From Betaproteobacteria bacterium (GTDB lineage: Bacteria > Pseudomonadota > Gammaproteobacteria > Burkholderiales > Rhodocyclaceae): DNA of 60,077 nt. The notes beneath the pieces are model-generated. The model did no database searches and was not told where the DNA came from. It was given only the letters and a program-made list of their open reading frames with translations. Both the position numbers and the translations under genes were made by a program. Of the stretch, positions 11,773 through 19,140 are shown one piece after another (the stretch's first letter is position 1; every line of letters starts with the position of its first letter). The stretch lies in assembly GCA_009781085.1 (NCBI GenBank), contig WQYV01000003.1, forward strand, positions 1 through 60,077, read 5' to 3'.

Positions 11773-12416
11773 TATTTGCCGCCCTGCCCTGTTTCCAGCG
11801 ATTTGTTCTTGGCTTCCAGCGAAGCAATCAGGCCATCGATGCCTTTTGCGTTGATTTCATTGGTAAAACTGCTGCGATAGTTAGTCACGAGACTCACCCC
11901 GGCCACGGTGACATCGAACACTTTCCAACCCTGGCCGTCTGATTCCAGCGCGTAGTCGATGGCGATGGGTTGCACACCATCCTGACGGACTTCGGTATTC
12001 ACCCTGACCATCTTTTCACCGGGATTGGTTCGCAACGGTTTAACTTCGATTGTCTGGTCGCGATATTTGGTAAGTGCACTGGAATATGTGCGCACGAGCA
12101 GGGTACGGAAAGCCGCGATGAGGCGTTCCTGTTGTTCCGGGCTAGCAGAGCGCCAATTGGGACCCACGGCAAGGCTCGTCATGCGGCGGAAGTTGAAGTG
12201 CGGCAGCACTTTCTCATCGACCAGCGCAAGCACTTTGCCACTATCGCCCGCCTGGATCGATTTATCGCCACGCACGATAGCCAACACCTCGTTGGTCACA
12301 TTACGTACCTGTTCGTCGGGAGATTGCACCCCATCAGCGGAAAAACCCGCAGCAGGGACGAAAAACACCACTAGCGTCAACAGGCAACGGGTAAACAGTT
12401 TTCTCGTCATTGTCAT
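11772..12416 (-). CDS. mlaC: Periplasmic phospholipid carrier MlaC
   Basis: This is the soluble periplasmic shuttle that moves phospholipid between the MlaA outer-membrane site and the MlaFEDB complex. The 214-residue product begins with a clear signal peptide (CLLTLVVFFVPAAGFSA, cleavage near residue 27). The family fold follows, with VDEKVLPHFNFRRMTSLAVG, LIAAFRTLLVRTYSSAL and WKVFDVTVAGVSLVTNYRSS. The start could be either of the two closely spaced ATG codons. The gene overlaps mlaA upstream by 4 bp and mlaB downstream by 1 bp. Confidence 0.94.
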   Translation of the reverse strand: MTMTRKLFTRCLLTLVVFFVPAAGFSADGVQSPDEQVRNVTNEVLAIVRGDKSIQAGDSGKVLALVDEKVLPHFNFRRMTSLAVGPNWRSASPEQQERLIAAFRTLLVRTYSSALTKYRDQTIEVKPLRTNPGEKMVRVNTEVRQDGVQPIAIDYALESDGQGWKVFDVTVAGVSLVTNYRSSFTNEINAKGIDGLIASLEAKNKSLETGQGGK

Positions 12417-13174
12417 TGTTTTCCTCCAAATTCATGGGACGTGCCACTGGCATCCTCGCTAGAATCAAAATCTTCGTATTCAACAGGCACATTACCATCT
12501 AGCACCTTGAAACGGCGCTGCTGCAAATAGAAATCGCGCGCATAGCGATATTTGTCGAGCGTACCTTCATCAAGAGTACGTTCGAGCCCCAACAAACGCG
12601 CACGTTCATTAAGCAACTTCACCCCCGAAAGGCCATAACGACCCCATTCATCATGAACCACGGGGTTCCTATAAGGCAATGTCCAAGGCGTCTCGGCTGA
12701 CGCATCCAGCGGGAGCGCGGCAGCATCGCGCAAAGTGCGCGGGCCAAAGAAAGGCAGCACCAGGAAAGGGCCTTCCTTGACACCCCACACGCCTAAGGTC
12801 TGCCCAAAATCCTCGTCATGCTTGGGAAGTTTTGCCTCGGAAGCAATGTCGAGCAAGCCACCTATTCCCAAGGTCGAATTAAATACGAAACGCATGAAGT
12901 CGTTAAGCGCATTGGCAGGCTTGCCTTGCAACAGGTTATTGAGGGCGATCCACGGATCCTGGAGGTTTCCGAAAAAATTACTCACATAGGTACGCAACGG
13001 CGAGGGCGCTACCGCCACATAAGCTTTTGCAGCTGGCTTGGTCACTGCGTTGTCCAGTTTCTCGTTGAACGAGAACATGGAGCGGTTATACGGCTCCAGC
13101 GGGTCATCCGGCGGCGCACCGGCGCAACCGGCAGCAAGCAGAACCGTGACGAAAACAAGGGGGGCGTTTTTCAT
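12413..13174 (-). CDS. mlaA: Outer-membrane lipoprotein MlaA (VacJ)
   Basis: MlaA is a donut-shaped outer-membrane lipoprotein that extracts misplaced phospholipid from the outer leaflet. The 253-residue product has a lipoprotein signal ending LLAAGC with Cys at 17. The family hallmark DPLEPYNRSMFSFNEKLD follows, then VSNFFGNLQDPWIALNNLLQ, DFGQTLGVWGVKEGPFLVLP and a long acidic tail. As in other betaproteobacteria it is encoded inside the mla operon rather than elsewhere as in Escherichia coli. Confidence 0.95.
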   Translation of the reverse strand: MKNAPLVFVTVLLAAGCAGAPPDDPLEPYNRSMFSFNEKLDNAVTKPAAKAYVAVAPSPLRTYVSNFFGNLQDPWIALNNLLQGKPANALNDFMRFVFNSTLGIGGLLDIASEAKLPKHDEDFGQTLGVWGVKEGPFLVLPFFGPRTLRDAAALPLDASAETPWTLPYRNPVVHDEWGRYGLSGVKLLNERARLLGLERTLDEGTLDKYRYARDFYLQQRRFKVLDGNVPVEYEDFDSSEDASGTSHEFGGKQ

Positions 13175-13212
13175 CGTCGATGTAATTGCGGGTCAACCCG
13201 CCGTAAATGGTT

Positions 13213-13686
13213 TCAATGTGCCGAAGCCGGGGTTTCGGCTGCCTTGTTGAACATGAACTGACTGATAAGTCTTTCCAGCACGACCGCCGACTGGGTAATC
13301 TGCAAGGTATCGCCCTGCTTGAGAAGTCCTTCATCCCCCCCGGGGTCAAGCCCGATGTACTGCTCGCCAAGCACGCCCGAAGTCAGAACCGACGCACCGG
13401 TGTCGGTCGGGAATTTGAACCCATCATTGATATCGAGCCGCACGACGGCGCGGTAAGCCTTCTTATCGAGCTTGATCCTCCCAACCCGGCCCACCACTAC
13501 GCCCGCACTCTTGACCGGGGCGCGTACCTTCAGGTTGCCGATATTGTCGAAGGACGCATTGACCGAATAAATCGCACCGCGCGCAGTCGAATAACTGCCT
13601 ACCTTTACCGCCAGGAAGACCAAAGCGGCAAAACCAAGCGTCACAAATAAACCCACCCACAAATCAAGCGTTGCCCGATTCATCAA
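13213..13686 (-). CDS. mlaD: Mla substrate-binding protein MlaD (MCE domain)
   Basis: This single-pass inner-membrane protein has a periplasmic MCE domain that forms the hexameric lipid tunnel on MlaFE. The N-terminus has one transmembrane segment ([21 protein letters not shown]). The MCE domain then shows [40 protein letters not shown] and [18 protein letters not shown]. At 157 residues it is a normal short MlaD. It overlaps mlaE by 4 bp and is followed by mlaA after 38 bp. Confidence 0.95.
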   Translation of the reverse strand: MMNRATLDLWVGLFVTLGFAALVFLAVKVGSYSTARGAIYSVNASFDNIGNLKVRAPVKSAGVVVGRVGRIKLDKKAYRAVVRLDINDGFKFPTDTGASVLTSGVLGEQYIGLDPGGDEGLLKQGDTLQITQSAVVLERLISQFMFNKAAETPASAH

Positions 13687-14474
13687 GGACCTCGGAACAT
13701 AAAAGAAGTCAGCACAAAATCCAGCGCCAGGATCAGCAGCGCCGAATACACCACGGTGCGCGTAATTGCCCGCGACACCCCTTCAGCCGTCGGATGGCAG
13801 TCGTAGCCTTCGAATACCGCAACCCACGACACCGCCACGCCGAACACAAAAGATTTGATGACGCCATTGAGCACATCGTAACGGAAGTCGACCGAAGCCC
13901 GCATCTGCGACCAGAACGCACCATCATCAACCCCAATGGCCACCACGCCAATCATCCAGCCACCGAAGATACCCATCGCCGAGAACATCGCCGCCAAAAG
14001 CGGCATCGAAATCACCCCACCCCAAAAACGCGGCGCAACAACGCGCGCAAGCGGATTAACTGCCATCATGTCCATCGCCTGCAATTGTTCGGTGGTTTTC
14101 ATAAGGCCGATCTCCGCCGTCACCGCTGAACCGGCCCGGCTAGCAAAAAGAAGCCCCGCCACGACCGGCCCAAGTTCGCGCAGAAGCGACAAGGCCACCA
14201 TGATACCCAATGCGTCGGACGAGCCGAAACGCTGAAGAATGTCGTAGCCCTGCAAGCCGAGCACCATGCCCACGAAAAGCCCCGACACCAGGATGATGAG
14301 CAGCGAGAGCACACCGCTGAAATAAATCTCGCGGATCGTGAGCGGCAACCGCAGGAACGACTGACCGGAATAGCGCAGTACCGCCAAGAAAAACCGTGCA
14401 GCGAAGCCAAGCCGCCACACGCCGTCGATAGTCATCGCGCCAAGTTTGCGCAGGGTTGCGTCCAGAGCACTCAT
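13683..14474 (-). CDS. mlaE: Mla permease MlaE
   Basis: This is the integral membrane permease of the Mla transporter (263 residues, about five membrane segments). Family features include the [20 protein letters not shown] region, [40 protein letters not shown] and [20 protein letters not shown]. It forms the dimer on which the MlaD hexamer sits and is driven by MlaF. Its ATG overlaps the mlaF stop by 4 bp. Confidence 0.95.
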   Translation of the reverse strand: MSALDATLRKLGAMTIDGVWRLGFAARFFLAVLRYSGQSFLRLPLTIREIYFSGVLSLLIILVSGLFVGMVLGLQGYDILQRFGSSDALGIMVALSLLRELGPVVAGLLFASRAGSAVTAEIGLMKTTEQLQAMDMMAVNPLARVVAPRFWGGVISMPLLAAMFSAMGIFGGWMIGVVAIGVDDGAFWSQMRASVDFRYDVLNGVIKSFVFGVAVSWVAVFEGYDCHPTAEGVSRAITRTVVYSALLILALDFVLTSFMFRGP

Positions 14475-15289
14475 GCCGCAACTCCATCAAGCATGTTCGC
14501 CAACGGCGGGGCGGGATAATGGAACGGAACCGGACCATCGGTCTCGGCATGGACGAACTGGCGCACGAACGGGTCGTTTGATTTGCGAATCTCTTCCGGC
14601 GTGCCTTGCGCCACAATGACGCCATTGGACACGAAATAGACGTAATCGACCAGTTCGAGCGAAACCATCACGTCATGCGTCACCATGATAGAAGCCGCGC
14701 CGAGGGCGTCATTCAAACGCCGGATCAACTGGCCGGTGACACTAAGCGAAATTGGGTCAAGCCCCGCAAAAGGTTCGTCGTAAAGCATCAACATCGGGTC
14801 GAGCGCCACCGCCCGAGCCAACGCCACCCGCCGCGCCATCCCGCCGGAAAGTTCGGAAGGCATCAGCGATTGCGCGCCACGCAACCCAACTGCGTGGAGT
14901 TTCATCAACACGAGGTCACGAACCAACTCGGCGGGCAGCTTAGTGTGCTCGCGCAGCGGAAACGCCACATTGTCGAACACGTTCATGTCGGTAAAGAGCG
15001 CCCCGAACTGGAACAGCATACCCATACGCCGTCGCATCGCGTACATCGCACGGGTCGAAAGATGCCCTAAATCCTGGCCGTCCACTTCGACCTTTCCCGA
15101 ACCAGCCCGCAACTGCCCGCCAATCAGGCGTAACAGCGTCGTCTTGCCACAGCCGCTCCCCCCCATAATTGCCACCACCTGACCGCGATGCACGGTCAAA
15201 TCGACGCCACGTAGTATCTCGCGCTCGCCGTAAGCGAAACGCACGCCATCGAGGCGGACAAGGGAACTGTTAGACGCGATTGAATTCAT
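14471..15289 (-). CDS. mlaF: Mla ATP-binding protein MlaF
   Basis: This is the first gene of the leftward mla block. The 272-residue ATPase has Walker A (GGSGCGKT, residues 43-50), a Q-loop (MLFQFGALF), the signature [15 protein letters not shown], Walker B ([12 protein letters not shown]) and switch His (VTHD). It powers retrograde phospholipid movement with MlaE, D and B. It faces the divergent glycosylase gene across about 160 bp that should hold promoters in both directions, though I could not assign convincing -35/-10 boxes. Confidence 0.96.
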   Translation of the reverse strand: MNSIASNSSLVRLDGVRFAYGEREILRGVDLTVHRGQVVAIMGGSGCGKTTLLRLIGGQLRAGSGKVEVDGQDLGHLSTRAMYAMRRRMGMLFQFGALFTDMNVFDNVAFPLREHTKLPAELVRDLVLMKLHAVGLRGAQSLMPSELSGGMARRVALARAVALDPMLMLYDEPFAGLDPISLSVTGQLIRRLNDALGAASIMVTHDVMVSLELVDYVYFVSNGVIVAQGTPEEIRKSNDPFVRQFVHAETDGPVPFHYPAPPLANMLDGVAA

Positions 15290-15449
15290 GAGTCCTAAAA
15301 CGTATTGGCGTTAAGGAAAATAATAGATTTTATCGCATGAATCCCAGAGAGTGTTGATAATACGGGTATAAACATGATGGTAACTAAGCATTTTTGGTGA
15401 GTTGGAGTTTGATTTGTTGCACCAAATAAACGTAGCACATCCCCTAAGC

Positions 15450-15992
15450 ATGGCCGCTGCAACGTCCGAACCCGTCCGGTTGACCGGCTTGGCCCCGGTT
15501 TTCGACACTGGCATCCGCTGCCTGATCCTGGGCAGTTTCCCCTCCCCTGCGTCACTGGCGGCGCAACAGTATTACGGGCACAGGCAAAACCATTTCTGGA
15601 AACTGCTTGGCGCGGTTTTTGACGAACCGCTCCATGAGCTTCCCTACGCCGAACGCCTCCGGTGTGTCTTGGCGCACCGTGTTGGCATCTGGGACGTTTA
15701 CCGTGCCTGTGTGCGGCCTGGGGCGCTGGACTCCGATATTCGTGCCGGGGAAGCCAATGATATTGCTGGTTTGATTGCGCAGGCTCCCGCGCTGGAGCGC
15801 GTTTGCTTTAATGGGCAGTGTGCGGGGAAATTCGCGCCACGGGTGATGCGGGCGGGGCTGGAGGTGCATGTGCTCCCTTCTTCCAGCCCGGCTTATACGC
15901 TGGGGTTTGCTGCAAAGTTGGAGCGGTGGCGGGTGGGGGTCGGGCTTACTGCTCCGTCTGGCCTTCCCGTCCCGTCACTGCGAGGAGCGTAG
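15450..15992 (+). CDS. DNA-deoxyinosine (hypoxanthine) glycosylase, UDG/Mug superfamily
   Basis: The 180-residue product matches the hypoxanthine-DNA glycosylase group of the uracil-glycosylase superfamily. It has the entry motif CLILGSFPSPASLAAQQYYG, then HRQNHFWKLLG, a central HRVGIWDVYRAC and a VLPSSSPAYT motif. It should excise deaminated adenine from DNA. The ATG at 15450 gives the usual N-terminus (RLTGLAPVFDTGIRCL); an in-frame TTG at 15402 is possible but less likely. The last codons and the TAG stop lie inside the dispersed palindromic repeat that follows, so the native C-terminus was probably replaced when the repeat inserted. Confidence 0.85.
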   Translation: MAAATSEPVRLTGLAPVFDTGIRCLILGSFPSPASLAAQQYYGHRQNHFWKLLGAVFDEPLHELPYAERLRCVLAHRVGIWDVYRACVRPGALDSDIRAGEANDIAGLIAQAPALERVCFNGQCAGKFAPRVMRAGLEVHVLPSSSPAYTLGFAAKLERWRVGVGLTAPSGLPVPSLRGA

Positions 15993-16050
15993 CGACGAAG
16001 CAATTCAGTAAAAGGGTAACTGGATTGCTTCGCTTTGCTCGCAATGACGG
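15973..16050. repeat. Dispersed palindromic repeat (78 bp hairpin)
   Basis: Two arms, CGTCACTGCGAG...GAAGCAATTCAGT and its near reverse complement ACTGGATTGCTTC...CTCGCAATGACG, are separated by a short AAAGGGTA loop. This is the widespread GCGAGGAGCG(A/T)AGCGA type of intergenic element. It supplies the stop codon of the glycosylase gene and could act as a transcription terminator between it and the convergent SEFIR gene. A partial copy (GCGAGGAGCGAAGCGA) occurs near 8444. Confidence 0.85.
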
Positions 16051-16107
16051 CATTGGCTGAATAACGGCAGGAAGAGGAGTTGAAATATAAAATGTAGAAG
16101 TTCAAGT

Positions 16108-18060
16108 TTATCGGGCGGGGGATCCATCGGCGTTTTTCAGAAATTCGCTTCCAAATACTTGGTCTATGAATACAACAATTTGACCTTCTTTGTTGATGAA
16201 ACTCTGTTTCCCGTTTTTATTGACCTCTGCTAGGCCATTGGCGGCAAATTTATCTGCCCAATAAAATCTCGGCGAAATCACCCAGTTGCCATTAGCGTCG
16301 ATGTAACCCCATGCTCTGTTTTCCCTGACCGCTGCCAAGCCATTGGCAGCAAAATTAACTGCTTCATCAAACCTTGGTGAAATCGCCCACTTGTCCTCGG
16401 CTTTGATGTAACCCCATTTTCCGTTTTCCCAGACCGCTGCTAGGCCATTAGCGGCAAAATCCCCTGCATTATCAAACCTCGGCTGAATCACCCACTCGCC
16501 CTTGGTGTCGATGTAACCAAACCTTCCGTTTCCCCCCATGACCCGTGCCAGACCATTGGCGGCAAAACTATATGCATTCATAAACCTTGTCGAAATCACC
16601 ATCTCGCCCTTCACGTCGATGTAACCAAATTCATAGTTTTCCATGACCGGTGCCAAGCCATTGGCGGCAAAACTCCTTGCCAACTTAAACTTCGGCTGAA
16701 TCACCATCACGCCATTGGTATCGATATAACCCCATTTCCCGTTTTCGTTGACCACTGCCAAGCCATTGGCGGCAAAATTCTCTGCCTGATAAAACCTCGG
16801 CAGAATCTCCCACTCGCCTTTGGCGTTGATGTAGCCCCATTTTCCGTTTAGGTTGACACTTGCAAATCCATTGGCAGCAAAATTATTTGCCTCATAAAAC
16901 TGCGGCGGAATCATAAACTTGCCTTTGGCATTAATGTAACCGTATACCCCGTTTATTTTTATACGAATTAAATTCTTTGCCTCATTTACTTCGGCTTCCT
17001 GCGCTTGCGTGCTGGGTTTTTGTTGCGTTGCTGTTTTCTCCGGTTTGACGGCTATATCTGCTTGAGCAGATGCTTGGGCGATTGGCGTGGACGGTGGAGC
17101 AATCAACGGAGCAGGAGGTTTTGGTTGCACCACCGGCTCTTTGGGAAACCCTTGTGTAGTCCGCCATGGCGTACCGAATGCTTTGACAGGTTCAGTCGTA
17201 GTCCGCCGTGGCGCATCGAATGCTTTAACAGGTTCAGTCCGAACGATTGGGGGTTGTTCAGAGTTTCCTTTGGTGTCCTCTACATCCGAGTCCCACAAAT
17301 AGCCCAGCGCCAGGACAACGGCAAATGCCGAGCCAATGGCAAACCCCCATCTAACATACCTTGCCTTAAACCATTTTTGATTTAAGCCTGTACCTTCGTT
17401 CCCCTCTCCCGCTTGCGGGAGAGGGTGCCCCGAAGGGGCGGGAGGGGAAAGTTTTGTATCAACTTGAACCGAAACCGCCCTAAGGTCGGGCTGCACATCC
17501 GCAGAGGTTTCCCGTTTCAGGTTGCGGGATGCTGGGTCACCTTGACTCAGTCTACCTAGTGGCGGTTTTGGCGTCGGATTGATTCCTCTCAGGCGGTTAA
17601 GCAAGTCCTTAAAACCGGCACACTGCTCGTATGGACGCTGGAGCCTGTAGCAGGAATAGCCGCTTACCCTTTTTGGAATATTTTTTTCTCGATCACCCTC
17701 ATCCAATAAAATCGGAAGATACTTGTTGTTCTGGCCGTTTTCATCATAAATATCCTGATAGATGTAACCCGCTTCCCAGCAAACGCCAAGTCCTTTTTTT
17801 GGTTCTTTTGGATTAGATTTAGGATTTTCGATTCTTTCTTTGTAAGTAGGTGTACAGATCATCAGTACGAAACAGGACTCCCGAATTTGTGTTTCGCACC
17901 AGATCGGCCAAAGCTGGTTGAGATGATACTGATCCAGCTCCACGTCGATACCTTCTTCACTACGCAAAGTGTTCGCGAGTTCAAGGACACGCGCTTTGTG
18001 CTCATCATCATCGTGGCTATAGCTAACAAAGACTTTTATCGGCGTCATGGTGTTGTCCAT
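16108..18060 (-). CDS. SEFIR domain - transmembrane - WG-repeat protein
   Basis: The 650-residue product has three parts. Residues about 9-170 form a SEFIR/TIR-like domain (KVFVSYSHDDDEHKARVLEL, LWPIWCETQIRESCFVLMIC, PILLDEGDREK). One transmembrane helix lies near 237-257 (WGFAIGSAFAVVLALGYLW). A Pro/Thr-rich linker leads to eight tandem WG repeats of about 35 residues (consensus NGKWGYID.KGEW.I.PRF..A..FAANGLA.V) from about 365 onward. SEFIR domains signal by homotypic contact or act as NAD-consuming effectors in some phage-defence proteins; WG repeats are thought to bind ligands or proteins. I infer a membrane-anchored sensor. ATG 18060 was chosen because the domain begins right after it; upstream in-frame codons look non-coding. 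No catalytic role is proven. Confidence 0.85.
   Translation of the reverse strand: MDNTMTPIKVFVSYSHDDDEHKARVLELANTLRSEEGIDVELDQYHLNQLWPIWCETQIRESCFVLMICTPTYKERIENPKSNPKEPKKGLGVCWEAGYIYQDIYDENGQNNKYLPILLDEGDREKNIPKRVSGYSCYRLQRPYEQCAGFKDLLNRLRGINPTPKPPLGRLSQGDPASRNLKRETSADVQPDLRAVSVQVDTKLSPPAPSGHPLPQAGEGNEGTGLNQKWFKARYVRWGFAIGSAFAVVLALGYLWDSDVEDTKGNSEQPPIVRTEPVKAFDAPRRTTTEPVKAFGTPWRTTQGFPKEPVVQPKPPAPLIAPPSTPIAQASAQADIAVKPEKTATQQKPSTQAQEAEVNEAKNLIRIKINGVYGYINAKGKFMIPPQFYEANNFAANGFASVNLNGKWGYINAKGEWEILPRFYQAENFAANGLAVVNENGKWGYIDTNGVMVIQPKFKLARSFAANGLAPVMENYEFGYIDVKGEMVISTRFMNAYSFAANGLARVMGGNGRFGYIDTKGEWVIQPRFDNAGDFAANGLAAVWENGKWGYIKAEDKWAISPRFDEAVNFAANGLAAVRENRAWGYIDANGNWVISPRFYWADKFAANGLAEVNKNGKQSFINKEGQIVVFIDQVFGSEFLKNADGSPAR
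17156..17239. repeat. 42-bp tandem duplication in the SEFIR-WG linker
   Basis: Two adjacent 42-bp units (17156-17197 and 17198-17239) both read GTAGTCCGCC(A/G)TGGCG... and end GACAGGTTCAGTC or AACAGGTTCAGTC. They encode two 14-residue copies of TEPVKAFxxPxRTT in the linker. The unit is in frame, so it changes linker length only. Confidence 0.85.
17393..17450. repeat. Palindromic intergenic-type repeat lying in frame inside a gene
   Basis: Two hairpins lie side by side: CCCTCTCCCGC-TT-GCGGGAGAGGG (17402-17425) and GCCCC-GAA-GGGGC (17427-17439). This is the well-known dispersed element that normally sits between genes. Here it is read through on the minus strand as LSPPAPSGHPLPQAGEGN, just before the transmembrane helix of the SEFIR-WG protein. 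Confidence 0.85.
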
Positions 18061-18226
18061 TTTTCTACACGCAAGCCATCTGGAAGCAATACCATACAGC
18101 ATAAACAATTCTGTCCTGCCAAAAAAGAGGCGCGCCCCAAAAACCGCTCGCCCCACCAAAACCTTGATGACGAAGCCATCCCATGCAGGAGCAAATCGAC
18201 ATTTCTCCAAGGACGCCTATTGTCTC

Positions 18227-18245
18227 ATACGGCAAATTGCCGTAT
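18227..18245. promoter_or_regulatory. Palindromic operator of the toxin-antitoxin operon
   Basis: ATACGGCAAATTGCCGTAT is a perfect 9+1+9 palindrome ten bases upstream of the AGGAGG ribosome site (18255-18260) of the antitoxin gene. Ribbon-helix-helix antitoxins of the TacA/DUF1778 type bind such sites and autorepress. It also sits upstream of the divergent SEFIR-WG gene and could influence it. Confidence 0.75.
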
Positions 18246-18268
18246 AACTGCATCAGGAGGATCACCCC

Positions 18269-18547
18269 ATGTCCGCATCTGTCCCCACCGCCCGACTCGA
18301 AGCCCGGATCAGTATCGACCTGCACGCAATGCTCAAGCGCGCCGCTGAACTTCAGGGGCGCACCATGACCGATTTCGTTGTGGGCGCAGTCCAGGAGGCT
18401 GCACAACGCGCCATCGAGCAGGCGGGAGTTATCCGGCTCTCGCTGGCCGACCAGGAGTGCTTTGCACAGGCGCTGCTGTCACCTCCACAACCGTCACCGG
18501 CTTTGGAACGCGCCTTCGCCCGTCGCAGCAAGCTTTTGCGCACCTAA
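18269..18547 (+). CDS. TacA-type antitoxin (DUF1778, ribbon-helix-helix)
   Basis: This 92-residue protein has an N-terminal ribbon-helix-helix core (ARLEARISIDLHAMLKRAAE, RTMTDFVVGAVQEAAQRAIE) and a C-terminal tail that should neutralise the toxin (LADQECFAQALL, ERAFARRSKLLRT). It belongs to the DUF1778 antitoxins paired with GNAT toxins. A strong AGGAGG lies eight bases before the ATG, and a perfect palindrome upstream fits autoregulation. The toxin gene begins at the next base after its stop codon. Confidence 0.93.
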   Translation: MSASVPTARLEARISIDLHAMLKRAAELQGRTMTDFVVGAVQEAAQRAIEQAGVIRLSLADQECFAQALLSPPQPSPALERAFARRSKLLRT

Positions 18548-19054
18548 ATGGGCAGCGCGCCGTTCCAGGTTGTGCCGCTCAATGTTGCGCATGACCGCAC
18601 TGCGTTCAACAGCGGTTCGGAGCCATTGAACCGCTATCTGCGGGAACAGGCCACCCAGGACGCCCGCCGCCGCATGACAGCCTGTTTTGTCGCCTTAGCG
18701 GACGGGCAGCATATCGCGGGCTATTACACCCTGGCGTCAGCAAGCCTACTGCTGGCCGACCTTCCGGCCAGCATCGGCAAGAAACTACCGCGCTATCCGA
18801 CCGTGCCAGCCATCCGCATGGGCCGTCTGGCTGTCGACCAGGCGTTCAAGGGGCAAGGTCTGGGCGGTGCGCTGCTGGCCGATGCGCTCGACCATGCCGC
18901 TCGTTTGGAAATCGCCGCCTATGCCCTGATGGTTGATGCCAAGGATGAGGCCGCAGCGGCCTTTTACCGGCACCATGGCTTCATCGCCCTGCCCGGCTCG
19001 CCGCTCACCCTGTTCCTGCCCTTGGCAACCGTCCAGCCTTTTTACGTTGGGTGA
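18548..19054 (+). CDS. TacT-type GNAT acetyltransferase toxin
   Basis: The 168-residue GNAT protein has the fold's acetyl-CoA motif (QAFKGQGLGGALLADALDHA), the AIRMGRLAVD strand, and the C-terminal AAAAFYRHHGFIALPGSPLT with the conserved Tyr. Toxins of this group acetylate the amino group of charged tRNAs and halt translation. It is directly joined to the antitoxin gene without a gap, so the two are co-expressed. All motifs are intact and the length is normal. Confidence 0.92.
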   Translation: MGSAPFQVVPLNVAHDRTAFNSGSEPLNRYLREQATQDARRRMTACFVALADGQHIAGYYTLASASLLLADLPASIGKKLPRYPTVPAIRMGRLAVDQAFKGQGLGGALLADALDHAARLEIAAYALMVDAKDEAAAAFYRHHGFIALPGSPLTLFLPLATVQPFYVG

Positions 19055-19140
19055 CGGACAAACGGCCCAACGAAAAACAACCGTCTTGTTACCGTCAGCT
19101 ACAATGCTCCGGCTCAGCGCAAGTTTTCACAAACGATTAC

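Noticed and set aside
16170-16965. Regularly spaced repeats of about 105 bp that could suggest a CRISPR array or satellite.
   Set aside because: They are the codons of the WG repeats (GCGGCAAA cores encode FAANGLA); spacing and variation follow the protein repeat.
17402-17425. Strong hairpin as a transcription terminator.
   Set aside because: It lies inside a continuous coding frame, has no U-tract, and belongs to a known dispersed repeat type.
19051-19140. Upstream GTG start for the C13 protease overlapping the toxin stop.
   Set aside because: The extra 30 residues look non-coding and contain the purU-like repeat; ATG 19141 gives a typical start.
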